64,000 bases of DNA, taken from contig CAVWQC010000002.1 of assembly GCA_963757065.1 (NCBI GenBank), positions 399,636 to 463,635 of the forward strand, read 5' to 3'. This document shows, one piece after another, positions 47,220 through 57,448 of this stretch. Position numbers and translations under genes: made by a program. Below the pieces are notes generated by a model. The model did no database searches and was not told the DNA's origin. It saw only the letters and a list, made by a program, of their open reading frames with translations. Numbering within the stretch: position 1 is the stretch's first letter; each line of letters starts with the position of its first letter. This stretch comes from PNON01 sp963757065. Lineage in GTDB: Bacteria; Chloroflexota; Anaerolineae; Anaerolineales; Anaerolineaceae.

Positions 47220-48643
47220 ATGGTGCTAAACCTTGCAGATGTTTTAGAAGCGTTACTTGGATATAGACCGGAAGGTGTCAACCTGGTCATCACAGAAGCT
47301 TCCATTGACTCACGTCAGTGCATTTCAGGGTCCCTATTTGTCGCCATTTCCGGGGAAAGAGTTGACGGACATAATTATGTCGGTGATGCTTTTCATAAAG
47401 GAGCTTGTATTGCTCTGGTAGAAAAGGATCTGTCAAATTTATTTCCCACACTCAAACTTGATAAAGTTGAGAAGTTAGCTCAAGCTGACATTCCAAGCAT
47501 TCCTTTTTGCATCCTGGTTGAAAATTCCGTCCTCGCTCTTCAAAGGATTGCCAAGTTCTGGCGCTCAAAGCTTGACCTCAGGGTCGTTGGTATCACCGGA
47601 AGTGTTGGTAAATCAACCACGAAAGAATTGATCAGCGAAGTCCTGAATCAAAAATACCGGACATTAAGAAATCCAGGCAACTTGAATAATGAAATTGGTT
47701 TGCCCCTGACAATATTACGTCTGGGTGAAGGCTATGAAAGGGCTGTTCTTGAAATGGGTTTTTATGTTCCCGGAGAAATAGCCCTCCTGTGTGATATCGC
47801 CAAACCACAGGTAGGTGTCATCACCAATATTGGTACTGTCCACGCTGAACGAGCTGGATCCCAGGATGAAATTGCCCGTGGAAAAGCAGAGTTGATAAAA
47901 GCGTTACCTCCCTCTCCCGAAGGAATTGCCATATTAAATTATGATGATCCCGGGTCAGACCCATGGCAAAACTCACCCAGGCAAGGGTGATTAATTATGG
48001 ACTTGATCCGGCTGCCGATATTTGGGCAGACGATGTGGTTGGTGAAGGATTGGATGGGATTCGTTTCAACCTGCATTACCAGGAAGAGGTATTTCAATTA
48101 CGGGTACCTCTCATTGGCCAGCATTCTGTTCATACCGCCTTAAGGGCAGCAGCAGTAGGCCTGGCAGAGGGATTAACCTGGGGTGAGATCATTATCGGAT
48201 TGCGGAACAGCCATTCACAACTCAGGCTCGTAGCAGTTTATACAGAACAAGGTGCGTTATTGCTTGATGATACCTATAACGCTTCTCCGGAATCTACATT
48301 GGCAGCATTAAATCTTCTAGAAGAATTGGATGGACGAAAAATTGCCGTTCTGGGAGACATGCTCGAGTTAGGACAGTATGAAGAAGAAGGCCATTATCTC
48401 GTCGGAGCCCGGGCAGCTGAAGTCGTCTCCGATTTGATCACTATCGGTAACCGCGGAAAAATTATTGCTGGCTCAGCATTGAAATCAAATTTGGGGTCAT
48501 GTTGTGTTCATTCCTTCGATACAGCCATGGACTCGATTGGATATTTAAAGTCCACCCTGACGACAGGTGATGTGGTTCTGATAAAAGGATCTCATAGTAT
48601 GCACATGGATCAGATAGTTTTTGCACTGGAGAAGGAAAGATGA
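47220..48643 (+). CDS. murF: UDP-N-acetylmuramoyl-tripeptide D-alanyl-D-alanine ligase MurF, one frameshift
   Basis: MurF adds D-Ala-D-Ala to the UDP-MurNAc tripeptide. The N-terminal part has SIDSRQCISGSLFVAISG and the ATP loop ITGSVGKSTTKELI; the rest has LLLDDTYNASPESTLAALN and IAVLGDMLELG. The frame breaks in the ...ILNYDDP segment near 47950 (CCCGGG). One added C restores DDPRVRPMAKLTQARVINYG, the expected sequence, so a single-base deletion error is likely. Start ATG 47220 has an AAGGAG site. The mraY start overlaps the stop. murE, normally upstream, is absent. Confidence 0.94.
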
Positions 48644-49632
48644 AAGAAACTTCCCTTGCTCTCACTCTCAGTGCATTCACATTTATCCTGGCAGTCATCT
48701 GGGGCGGTCCATTGCTGAGGCTGCTCCGTCAATTGAAGATCGGTAAATTGATCAGAGTCGAAGAGCCAGATGCACACATCACAAAGATGGGCACTCCCAC
48801 AATGGGTGGTGTCATGATCATCCTCCCGGTCATTTTTGTTACTTTCCTGTTGAATGCTGCTTCATTGATCGGCTTGAATGTGTATGGGCAATCGATCATC
48901 CTTCCTTCAGTGGTCATGATTGCTTTTGGACTTCTTGGTGCAATCGATGATTGGGAAGGAATTCGTGGACCAAGGCGCGGGTCAGGGATGCGTATCAGAA
49001 CAAAATTCCTTCTCCAAACCATACTGGCTCTCGGGGCTGCTCTTTCTCTTCAATATTTATTAAATGTACCTCATTTACATTGGCCGGGAGCCAAACACCC
49101 GCTAGACCTGGGAATCTGGTATGTACCCATTGCCATGTTCATCATCGTTGCCATGGCAAATGCAGTTAATTTTACGGATGGCATGGATGGCTTGGCCGGG
49201 TTGATCTCAGCAACCTGTTTTGCAGCTTATGGAGTTATAGCCCTCATGGCAGGGCAAGTCTTCCTGGCCCGTTTCTGTTTCACCCTGGTTGGGGCAATCT
49301 TTGGATTTCTCTGGTTTAACGTTCACCCCGCTCAGTTGTTCATGGGTGATACAGGATCGCTGGCAATCGGGGCTACCCTGGCATATATTGCTTTAATGAC
49401 CGGCCAATGGCTGGCACTTCCATTAATTGCCATCATTCCAGTCAGTGAAGCAGTAAGTGATGTATTACAAATTGCTTATTTTAAAATCACGCACGGAAAA
49501 AGGTTATTCAAGATGGCTCCTTTGCATCTTCATTTTGAGTTACTGGGTTGGAGCGAGACCCAGGTGGTTCAAAGATTTTGGCTGGTTGCATTAATGTCGG
49601 CAATGATCGGTATTGCAGTTACTTTGGTGTAA
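48640..49632 (+). CDS. mraY: Phospho-N-acetylmuramoyl-pentapeptide-transferase MraY
   Basis: MraY transfers phospho-MurNAc-pentapeptide to undecaprenyl phosphate, forming lipid I. The 330-residue protein has about ten membrane helices and the family motifs GTPTMGG, IDDWEG, NAVNFTDGMDGLAGL, FMGDTGSLAIGA and the cytoplasmic His motif PLHLHFELLGW. Its start overlaps the murF stop (ATGA), and the murD start lies 2 bases after its stop. Confidence 0.96.
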   Translation: MKETSLALTLSAFTFILAVIWGGPLLRLLRQLKIGKLIRVEEPDAHITKMGTPTMGGVMIILPVIFVTFLLNAASLIGLNVYGQSIILPSVVMIAFGLLGAIDDWEGIRGPRRGSGMRIRTKFLLQTILALGAALSLQYLLNVPHLHWPGAKHPLDLGIWYVPIAMFIIVAMANAVNFTDGMDGLAGLISATCFAAYGVIALMAGQVFLARFCFTLVGAIFGFLWFNVHPAQLFMGDTGSLAIGATLAYIALMTGQWLALPLIAIIPVSEAVSDVLQIAYFKITHGKRLFKMAPLHLHFELLGWSETQVVQRFWLVALMSAMIGIAVTLV

Positions 49633-49634
49633 AT

Positions 49635-51017
49635 ATGAGTGATTGGAATGGAAAACGAGTATTGATCATGGGAGCCGCCCGTCAGGGTCAGGCTCTTACA
49701 CGTTTTCTATGTTCCAGAGGTGCATTCGTTATCCTTAATGATTACCAGATTGAAGAAAAACTGAGCAGTGCAAAAGCAGCTTTACAAGACCTGGATATTC
49801 AATGGGTTACCGGAGGCCATCCTGTGAGCCTATTGGATGGGATCGATCTTGTTTGTCTTTCAGGCGGAGTTCCACTCACAAATCCGATTGCTGTTGAAGC
49901 CAACTTACGCGGTATCGGTATCTCGAATGATACCCAAATATTTATGGAAGAAGTTCCCTGTAAGGTGATCGGCATCACCGGTTCTGCAGGGAAAACAACC
50001 ACCACTACTCTGGTAGGCAGGATTGCAAAAGAAGGAATTAACGCGCCAAACAAAGTGTGGATTGGTGGAAATATCGGGAACCCATTGATCTCAAATGTGG
50101 ATCAAATGACAAAAGATGACATCGTGGTCATGGAAATTTCCAGTTTTCAACTGGAACAAATGACCATTTCTCCGAATATTGCCGTAGTTCTTAATATCAC
50201 TCCCAATCATCTCGACCGGCATGGATCAATGCAAGCATACACAGAGGCAAAATCACGGATCTTGACTTTCCAGAAGCAGGGTGACTATGCCATCTTAAGC
50301 AGAGATGATGAGGGGTCAAGAAATCTGGCAGGTCTCTGCAGAGGGAATGTCATTACATTCGGCATAGAACAAGGCGATGTTAAAGCACCATCGACCTTTG
50401 TTCAAGCCCATCAGGTATGCTATTCTGCTGCAGGTTTAATTACCCCCCTGCTTGATGTAGCTGATATTCAACTTCGTGGCCAGCACAACCTGTTGAATGT
50501 CCTGGCAGCTTGCGCCATTTCTTGTGCAGCAGGGTTCAGTTCAGAAGCAATTCAAAAAGGACTGGCAGATTTCAGCGGTGTTCCACACCGGCTGCAGTTT
50601 GTTCGAGAACACAACGGGGCAAGATGGTACAACGACTCAATCGCGACAGCCCCTGAACGGACAATGGCAGCTTTACGGTCGTTCACCGAGCCAATAATTT
50701 TATTAGCCGGTGGACGCGACAAAGATTTACCCTGGGAAGATTTCGCAGAACTTGCGCATAAGCGTGTAACTCATCTTGTACTCTTCGGTGAAGCTGCCAA
50801 TAAAATTTATGATGCTGTCACGGTAGCTCACAGTCAATCTTCCATCAATACGATCGACAAGTGCTCAACCATGCAGGATGCATTAATTAAGGCTAATAGT
50901 TATGCCAAACCGGGATTTGTGGTCCTGTTATCGCCCGGTGGAACCAGTTTTGATGAATTTATCGATTTTGAACAACGTGGAGAGGCTTTCATTCAATGGG
51001 TACAGCTGCTTTCGTAA
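49635..51017 (+). CDS. murD: UDP-N-acetylmuramoylalanine--D-glutamate ligase MurD
   Basis: MurD adds D-glutamate to UDP-MurNAc-L-Ala. The start at 49635 (MSDWNGKRVLIMGAARQG) gives the usual N-terminal nucleotide-binding fold and a 460-residue length; the upstream open frame lies inside mraY. Motifs include GSAGKTTTTTLVG, EISSFQLEQM, NITPNHLDRHGSM and the C-terminal LLSPGGTSFDEF. The ftsW start overlaps its end by 22 bases. Confidence 0.96.
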   Translation: MSDWNGKRVLIMGAARQGQALTRFLCSRGAFVILNDYQIEEKLSSAKAALQDLDIQWVTGGHPVSLLDGIDLVCLSGGVPLTNPIAVEANLRGIGISNDTQIFMEEVPCKVIGITGSAGKTTTTTLVGRIAKEGINAPNKVWIGGNIGNPLISNVDQMTKDDIVVMEISSFQLEQMTISPNIAVVLNITPNHLDRHGSMQAYTEAKSRILTFQKQGDYAILSRDDEGSRNLAGLCRGNVITFGIEQGDVKAPSTFVQAHQVCYSAAGLITPLLDVADIQLRGQHNLLNVLAACAISCAAGFSSEAIQKGLADFSGVPHRLQFVREHNGARWYNDSIATAPERTMAALRSFTEPIILLAGGRDKDLPWEDFAELAHKRVTHLVLFGEAANKIYDAVTVAHSQSSINTIDKCSTMQDALIKANSYAKPGFVVLLSPGGTSFDEFIDFEQRGEAFIQWVQLLS

Positions 51018-52249
51018 AATCAACCACACCTAAAGGTGCCGTTACTGGAACGTCCAATATTAAGTTGCATGTGGATGTACCACTGTTGCTCATTGTCCTG
51101 GCGTTATTAGCCTACGGGTTGGTGATGTTGTACTCCGCCAGTTGGGATTTTGCAGTTGTCCATGATATGCCTGCAACCGCGATCTTTATTAAGCAGGTTC
51201 GCTGGGTAGTTTTAGGATTGGCGCTGGCTACTGGAATTTCAATGATCGATTACCACAAGTACCAGAAATTTATCGTTTTGGTCATGGCTGGAACCATCGG
51301 TATGCTGGTGTTGGTACTGGTATTTGGCCGGGGAGATTCAGGACCTGCCCGAGGTTTATTTAATGGTTCGATACAGCCTTCTGAGTTGGCAAAGCTGATC
51401 ATGGTGATCTATCTCTCCTTCTGGCTGTATTCAAAACGGGCAAAGATCAAGACATTTGGTTTCGGGTTCTTTCCGGTGATCGCCATTCTTGGGATCGTAG
51501 GTGGACTCATCCTGTTGCAACCTGACCTAAGTGCTGCCGCGACTGTAATTTTAATCGGCGGATTGCTGTTCTTCCTGGCCGGTGCTGAATGGCGTCAGAT
51601 CATTCTTGCCCTTGCCTCAGTTGCCCTCATCGGTTGGCTGGGGTTGAAAGTCTACGAAACAGGTGCATCACGCTTGCAAGACTATTTGACCGGTTTGCAG
51701 GATATGACTAAATCATCCTACCACGTGATGCGCGCAATGGAAGCCGTCATCAATGGCGGCTGGTTTGGCGTAGGGATTGGTCAATCCAATGTCAAATTTA
51801 CTGGTCTTCCATTCCCATACACTGACAGTATTTTTGCAGTCATCGTTGAGGAAATGGGATTACTGGGAGCTGCAGGAGTCGTTCTTCTCTTCGGGCTACT
51901 TCTCTGGAGAGGATTAAGTATCGCCAGAAACGCATCCGACCAATTAGGATCACTATTGGCTTCAGGAATTACATTTTGGATCGTTTTGGAAGCGATGTTG
52001 AACATGGCAGTCATTATCGGGTTGTTTCCATTTGCAGGTAACGCGCTGCCATTTTTCAGCGCTGGTGGCTCGAACCTTGTAACAACTTTAATGGCGGTAG
52101 GTATTCTGATGAATATCTCTCGCACAAATTTGGCTAACGAAGCCAAGGATGGGAGTGTTTTCAGTGCGGTTGTTGATTTGCGCAGGTGGAACGGGCGGCG
52201 GCGTGTATCCCGCACTAGCCGTTCTTCAGGCTCTGAACGACAGGGTTGA
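50996..52249 (+). CDS. ftsW: FtsW (SEDS-family peptidoglycan polymerase)
   Basis: FtsW polymerises septal lipid II with FtsI. The 417-residue protein has ten membrane helices and SEDS motifs including SIQPSELAKLIMV, LLQPDLSAA, EEMGLLGAAGVV and FFSAGGSNLVTTLMAVGILMNISR. An Arg-rich tail (VVDLRRWNGRRRVSRTSRS) follows and overlaps the murG start. GGAGAGG precedes the ATG at 50996, which lies within the murD 3' end. Confidence 0.95.
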   Translation: MGTAAFVKSTTPKGAVTGTSNIKLHVDVPLLLIVLALLAYGLVMLYSASWDFAVVHDMPATAIFIKQVRWVVLGLALATGISMIDYHKYQKFIVLVMAGTIGMLVLVLVFGRGDSGPARGLFNGSIQPSELAKLIMVIYLSFWLYSKRAKIKTFGFGFFPVIAILGIVGGLILLQPDLSAAATVILIGGLLFFLAGAEWRQIILALASVALIGWLGLKVYETGASRLQDYLTGLQDMTKSSYHVMRAMEAVINGGWFGVGIGQSNVKFTGLPFPYTDSIFAVIVEEMGLLGAAGVVLLFGLLLWRGLSIARNASDQLGSLLASGITFWIVLEAMLNMAVIIGLFPFAGNALPFFSAGGSNLVTTLMAVGILMNISRTNLANEAKDGSVFSAVVDLRRWNGRRRVSRTSRSSGSERQG

Positions 52250-53267
52250 TCAGGTGCTCTGGGTTGGAGCAGAAGGCGGAATAGAGGCGGACATGGTCAA
52301 ACGGGAAAATATTGCGTTTGAAGCAATTCCTGCTGCCGGTATCCATGGTATCGGATTAAAGTCCCTACCCGGGAATATTTTGCGATTAACCAGAGGATAT
52401 TTCGCTTCCCATAGAATCCTTAAATCTTTCAAGCCGGATGTGCTGCTGTTCACCGGCGGATATGTGGCTGTTCCTATGGCGTTGGCAGGTATTCCTTACC
52501 AATCTTTGGTTTACATCCCTGATATTGAACCAGGGTTGGCACTAAAGACCCTCGCCAGATTCTCTGACCAGATCGCTTTAACAACCTCTGAATCAAAAAT
52601 CTATTTTTCACGGAACCGGAATACAAGTGTTACCGGATATCCCACCAGAGCAGACCTTGCTGCCTGGACAAAAGAAAAAGCAGTGGAGCTTTTCCACCTT
52701 TCGGAGAAAAAACCGGTATTGCTGATCCTGGGTGGAAGTAAAGGTGCTCGATCTCTAAACCAGGCAGTAGAAAAGCACCTGAGCGAATTACTCAGCTTTG
52801 CTCAGATCATCCACATATCAGGACAGTTGGATTTTACTGTGGCTGAGAAAAGTCGGGAACAGCTTTCTGGCGATCAGAAGGCAAATTACCATCTTTATCC
52901 TTACTTGCATGATATTGGTGCTGCTTTCGCAGCCGCAGATCTGGCAATTTCCCGTGCGGGTGCATCTACCCTTGGAGAATATCCACTCTTTGGTTTGCCT
53001 GCCATCCTGGTTCCGTATCCATATGCATGGAGATATCAGAAAGGGAATGCAGACTATCTTTCAAACCATGGTGCGGCCGTAATCCTGGAAGATAGCCGTT
53101 TAGGAGATGATCTTGTAACTTTGGTCAAATCAATGCTGGCAGATCCACAAAAATTAACACAAATGCGAGACTCTATGAAGTCCCTGGCCGTTCCAGGTGC
53201 AGCTGACCGAATCGCTGAAATGCTTGTAGGTCTTTCAACACAGAAGACCGGAAGGATACAGTCATGA
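52164..53267 (+). CDS. murG: UDP-N-acetylglucosamine transferase MurG
   Basis: MurG adds GlcNAc to lipid I, giving lipid II. The protein begins with the diagnostic ICAGGTGGGVYPALAV and has GASTLGEYPLFGLPAILVPYP for UDP-sugar binding. I use the GTG at 52164 because GGGAG lies 8 bases upstream and the family starts here; an ATG 15 bases earlier is possible. Length is then 367 residues. The first 86 bases lie inside the ftsW frame, read in another phase. Confidence 0.95.
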   Translation: MRLLICAGGTGGGVYPALAVLQALNDRVDQVLWVGAEGGIEADMVKRENIAFEAIPAAGIHGIGLKSLPGNILRLTRGYFASHRILKSFKPDVLLFTGGYVAVPMALAGIPYQSLVYIPDIEPGLALKTLARFSDQIALTTSESKIYFSRNRNTSVTGYPTRADLAAWTKEKAVELFHLSEKKPVLLILGGSKGARSLNQAVEKHLSELLSFAQIIHISGQLDFTVAEKSREQLSGDQKANYHLYPYLHDIGAAFAAADLAISRAGASTLGEYPLFGLPAILVPYPYAWRYQKGNADYLSNHGAAVILEDSRLGDDLVTLVKSMLADPQKLTQMRDSMKSLAVPGAADRIAEMLVGLSTQKTGRIQS

Positions 53268-53804
53268 TCAGCCTGACCTTCATGTTCTGGTTATTTGTTC
53301 TTCTATTTGCCATTATCGGTGCAACTCGTGGTTGGGCAAAAGAGATCCTGGTCACTTTTGCAGTGATCCTCAGCCTCTTCTTGATCACGATCATTGAAAA
53401 ATTTGCCCCGATCATCACTGAAACAGTAGCTCATAGCGGGAACTCATCTGCATTTTGGCTGCGGTTCATAATCATCGTTGGTTTGGTCTTTTTTGGATAC
53501 CAATCCCCCAACCTGCCCCGACTTTCTGAATCACCTAAGTTTGTTAGAGAACATCTGCAGGATACTTTATTAGGCTTGTTTTTAGGAGTGGTCAACGGTT
53601 TCTTGATCTTTGGTTCCATCTGGTACTTTTTACACCAGGCGAATTACCCGATCAGCTACATTGCTGCACCGATAAAAGGGACAGAAATGGGTGATGCAGC
53701 CCTTAAAGATGATCCCCTTCCTTGCGCCAGCCTGGCTGGGAACTCCTTTGGTTTATTTTGTCACTGCTTTGGCGTTTGGCTTTGTCATCATTATCTTCTT
53801 ATGA
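53264..53804 (+). CDS. CvpA-like membrane protein, one frameshift
   Basis: The protein begins at 53264, overlapping the murG stop, and has about four membrane helices (FMFWLFVLLFAIIGATRGWAKE, FWLRFIIIVGLVFFGY, LGLFLGVVNGFLIFGSIWYFL). The pattern resembles CvpA/colicin V production family. It runs directly into the murC frame because of an extra A near 53710. Deleting one A from the AAA restores KMIPFLAPAWLGTPLVYFV and FVIIIFL, ending in TGA at 53802-53804. The true end therefore overlaps the murC start as ATGA. Confidence 0.72.
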
Positions 53805-55190
53805 AAAAACACATTCACCTTATTGGAATTGGTGGTACCGGACTCTCTGCGATAGCACGACTGTTGCAGCAGAGCGGTTATTCTGTCAGCGGTTCTGACC
53901 AGATGATGAGCCCGCTTGCGGAAGCCCTGATTCAAGAGGGAATAAAAGTCACAATCGGACATAAAGCTGAAAATGTTACCGGCGCTGATGTCATCGTCCG
54001 CTCATCAGCCATATCCGATAATAACCCTGAAGTACTTGCCGGACGATGAGCAGAATATTCCAGTCCTAAAACGGTCTCAATTTCTCGGTCAATTTATGGA
54101 ATCCAAGATCGGAATCGCTGTAGCCGGGACGCATGGAAAAACAACCACAACAGGCATGATTGCCTGGATGTTGTCTGAATTGGGATTGGATCCCTCATTT
54201 ATTGTAGGCGGCACCGTTAACCAGCTGAATACTAATGCTCAGGCTGGTGATGGTCAATACTTTGTAATGGAAGCTGATGAATACGACAGAATGTTCCTGG
54301 GATTGAAGCCAGATATCAGCGTGATCACATTTATGGAACATGACCACCCCGATTGTTTCCCGACCCTGGCTGATTATTATCAGGCATTTGATGAGTTTGC
54401 TGCTTCAACAAAACCCGGCGGGAAGATCCTCATCTGCGGTGATCATGCAAACCTAATAAACCTGCAAAATAAAGTTATCAGCCACGGATTAAATTCGGTT
54501 AGCTACGGTTTTTGTGAAAATTGCGACTATCAGGCTGTAAACCTGGTCCTTTCAGAAAATGGATATTATTCTTTTGATTTTATTCAGATATCTCCCTACG
54601 GAGTTCAGGTTTTAGTAAATAAAGTCTCCATTTCGCTTCCAGGTAAACATAATGTAATCAATACGCTTGCCGCATTGAGCGTTGCCAGCTTGTTGCACTT
54701 AAATATTGAACAAGCTGCTGCAGCTGTAGGGAAATTCACCGGTACCGGCCGTCGATTTGAAATTGTTGCCACCGTAAATGGAATTACCCTTATTGATGAC
54801 TACGCGCATCATCCGACCGAAATAAAAACCACCCTCGCAGCAGCCCGTTCCCGCTATCAACACAATCGGATATGGGCGATCTGGCAGCCGCATACCTATT
54901 CCCGTACCCGTCTGCTTGAAAAAGACTTCATCAATGCCTTTTCTGATGCAGATGAAGTCATTGTTACAGAGATCTATGCATCCCGTGAAAAAAAAGAGGA
55001 GTATTCATCAAATCAACTCGTCAGGCAAATAAATCAGGAAAATACCCACTTTATCCCAGAACTTGCAACTGTAATAAATACTCTCCAGAAGGAACTTCGC
55101 CCGGGTGATGTGGTGATCGTTCTTTCAGCCGGAGACGCAAATCTGGTAAATAAAGCGTTGGCAGATTCACTGCCTGAAAGGAAGAATTAA
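53801..55190 (+). CDS. murC: UDP-N-acetylmuramate--L-alanine ligase MurC, one frameshift
   Basis: MurC adds L-alanine to UDP-MurNAc. It begins MKKHIHLIGIGGTGLSAIA and contains VAGTHGKTTTTGMIAWML, MEADEYDRMFLGLKP, IDDYAHHPTEIKTT and IWQPHTYSRTRLL. An extra G near 54043 breaks the frame after NPEVLA; without it the protein reads ADDEQNIPVLKRSQFL. The 62-aa ORF follows directly. Confidence 0.94.
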
Positions 55191-55379
55191 ATGGCCTCAA
55201 AAGATATTCAAACCAATACACAGCGGTATCAAGTTTCTAATAACCCATTAACCACCATGAACACAGAGGTCAAACTCACCTCTCCAAAACCGCAGGTGAA
55301 GTACTTTGAAGGTGACTTGAACGATAAAGAAAAAAAACAGGTCGTAATGAAATTGATCCGTTTTCTAAAGGCATCATAA
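55191..55379 (+). CDS. Small hypothetical protein in the division cluster
   Basis: This 62-residue ORF starts immediately after the murC stop, with AAGGAAG upstream, and ends 17 bases before murB. The N-terminal half is polar (Thr/Asn/Gln), and the C-terminal half has a short basic helix (EKKQVVMKLIRFLKAS). I see no family match. Position in a tight operon and a good ribosome-binding site support a real gene. Confidence 0.6.
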   Translation: MASKDIQTNTQRYQVSNNPLTTMNTEVKLTSPKPQVKYFEGDLNDKEKKQVVMKLIRFLKAS

Positions 55380-55396
55380 GGATCAAGGAATACTGA

Positions 55397-56320
55397 ATGA
55401 TTGAGCAGATGAAAATCCTACGCGAAACACTGGGCGACCGACTAATGGAAAACATTCCACTAGCCCGGTACACCACTGCCCGCGTTGGTGGGTCTGCTTC
55501 TTGTTTGGTTGCCATAGATTCGATTTCGGACCTTGTTCAACTTGTGGAACTCGCACAAAAAACCGGTATTCCGTACAAGTTGTTGGGTGAAGGTTCAAAT
55601 ATCCTGGTCAGTGACTCGGGTTATGATGGCTTGATCATTGTGAATCATACCCACGAAATTGGCTTTGATCTCACCATGACCTCTCCCCTGGTTAAGGCAG
55701 ATTCCGGTGTGAATATGGTTACCCTTTCCCGCAAGATTGCCGAACACAGCTTGAGTGGGTTCGAGTGGGCCTGTGGAATTCCAGGAACCGTTGGCGGCGC
55801 AGTCTATGGGAATGCTGGAGCCAATGGAGCTGATATCCAATCCAACCTGGTTACTGCAGACATTCTGCTCTCAGGTGGAGTTAAAGAAACCTGGTCTTGT
55901 GAACAATTTCAATATGCCTACCGCACCAGTGTTTTAAAACGGAATAAGAAAGCTGCCATCGTCTTGAGTGCAACTTTCCGTATGGAGAAACAAGATCCGG
56001 CAGTCATAAAAAACAAAATGGCAGAATTTACGTCCAAACGAAAAGAATCGCAGCCTTCTGGCGCGAGTTTGGGATCCATCTTCAAGAATCCACAGGGTGA
56101 TTTTGCCGGAAGACTGATCGAAGAGGCAGGATTAAAAGGAAAACGTATCGGTGGTGCAGAGATCAGCGCAAAGCATGCCAATTTTATCCTCAACGGCAGC
56201 AAAGCCTCTGCGATGGATATATTCCACCTGATCAAACATGTTCAGGGTGAAGTGAAGAAGAAATTTGGAATTTTGTTGGAAACAGAAATTGAATTCTTAG
56301 GCAATTTTGATTCGGAGTGA
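55397..56320 (+). CDS. murB: UDP-N-acetylenolpyruvoylglucosamine reductase MurB
   Basis: MurB reduces UDP-GlcNAc-enolpyruvate to UDP-MurNAc with NADPH and FAD. The 307-residue protein has the FAD motif GEGSNILVSDSG, ACGIPGTVGGAVYGNAGANG, YAYRTSVLK, the catalytic Ser region in PSGASLGSIFKNP, and HANFILNGSKASAMDI. It is the standard type I-sized enzyme. ddl starts 4 bases later. Confidence 0.96.
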   Translation: MIEQMKILRETLGDRLMENIPLARYTTARVGGSASCLVAIDSISDLVQLVELAQKTGIPYKLLGEGSNILVSDSGYDGLIIVNHTHEIGFDLTMTSPLVKADSGVNMVTLSRKIAEHSLSGFEWACGIPGTVGGAVYGNAGANGADIQSNLVTADILLSGGVKETWSCEQFQYAYRTSVLKRNKKAAIVLSATFRMEKQDPAVIKNKMAEFTSKRKESQPSGASLGSIFKNPQGDFAGRLIEEAGLKGKRIGGAEISAKHANFILNGSKASAMDIFHLIKHVQGEVKKKFGILLETEIEFLGNFDSE

Positions 56321-56324
56321 ATTA

Positions 56325-57448
56325 ATGGGTAAGAAATTAAAACTCGGCGTAATTTTTGGCGGCAGATCAGGAGAGCATGAAGTTTCTCTTATGTCTGCCC
56401 GTTCGGTACTCAGTGTGATCGATAGGGAGAAATATGAAATATTCCCCATCGGGATCACTCAGGAAGGACGCTGGGTTGTTGGTGAAACCCTGCTGGATCT
56501 ACTGTCTGAGAAGAAGACGTCCAAACTCCCGGGTGCAGCTCTTTTTGGTGATCCAACCCGCCCAGGTTTGTATCAACTCCATTCCGTTTCAGGTGATGAA
56601 ATTGTATTTAAATTGGCCGATTTGGATGTCATCTTCCCGGTATTGCATGGTACATACGGCGAGGACGGAACATTGCAGGGTATGTTGGAAATGGCTGACG
56701 TAGCTTATGTTGGCGCAGGTGTTCTGGGATCATCTGTAGCCATGGACAAAGCGCTCTTTAAAGATCTGATGCGCGCCAACAACATTCCTGTTGTACCTTC
56801 CATTTTGGTATTGCGTTCTCAGATCGAAAATGACTTGCCTGCCGTGGTCAACCAGGCCGAAAAAGTTGCGGGCTACCCGCTATTTGTGAAACCATCCAAC
56901 ATGGGTTCATCAGTTGGGGTCAGTAAATGTGCAAATCGGTCCGACTTGATGGAAGGGTTGATCGACGCTGCTCAATTCGACCGCCGAATCTTGATCGAAA
57001 AAGGCATTGACGCCAGGGAGATCGAAATCAGTGTTTTGGGTAATGACCAACCCCAGGTATCCATTCCGGGCGAGATCCGACCAAATGCGGATTTCTACTC
57101 ATACGAAGCGAAGTATATCCTGCCGAATTCAGAATTGATTCATTCCTGCAGTGCTTTCTCAAGATCAGATCACCCAGATTCAGGGATTCGCCAAACGTGC
57201 ATACATTGCTGCAGATTGTGCAGGTATGGCCAGGGCTGATTTCCTTTTGGATAAAAATTCAGGCGATATCTACTTAAATGAGATCAATACCATTCCAGGT
57301 TTCACGAAGATCTCGATGTATCCCAAACTTATGGGAAGCATCCGGTCTGCCATATCCTCAATTGATCGACCGACTAATTGAGTTGGCTTTGGAACGAAAA
57401 TCGGATCGTGAGCACACCGTCCATCAATTCAGGAGCAAACAATCATGA
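56325..57448 (+). CDS. ddl: D-alanine--D-alanine ligase Ddl, two frameshifts
   Basis: Ddl makes D-Ala-D-Ala for MurF. The ATP-grasp protein begins MGKKLKLGVIFGGRSGEHEVS and has LHGTYGEDGTLQGMLEM and PLFVKPSNMGSSVGVSK. An extra T near 57150 breaks the frame before AVLSQDQITQIQ, and an extra A near 57331 breaks it after TKISMYPKL. The last frame encodes WEASGLPYPQLIDRLIELAL and ends at TGA 57446-57448, overlapping the ftsQ start. The catalytic D-x-N-E-I-N pattern (YLNEINTIPG) is intact. Confidence 0.93.
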
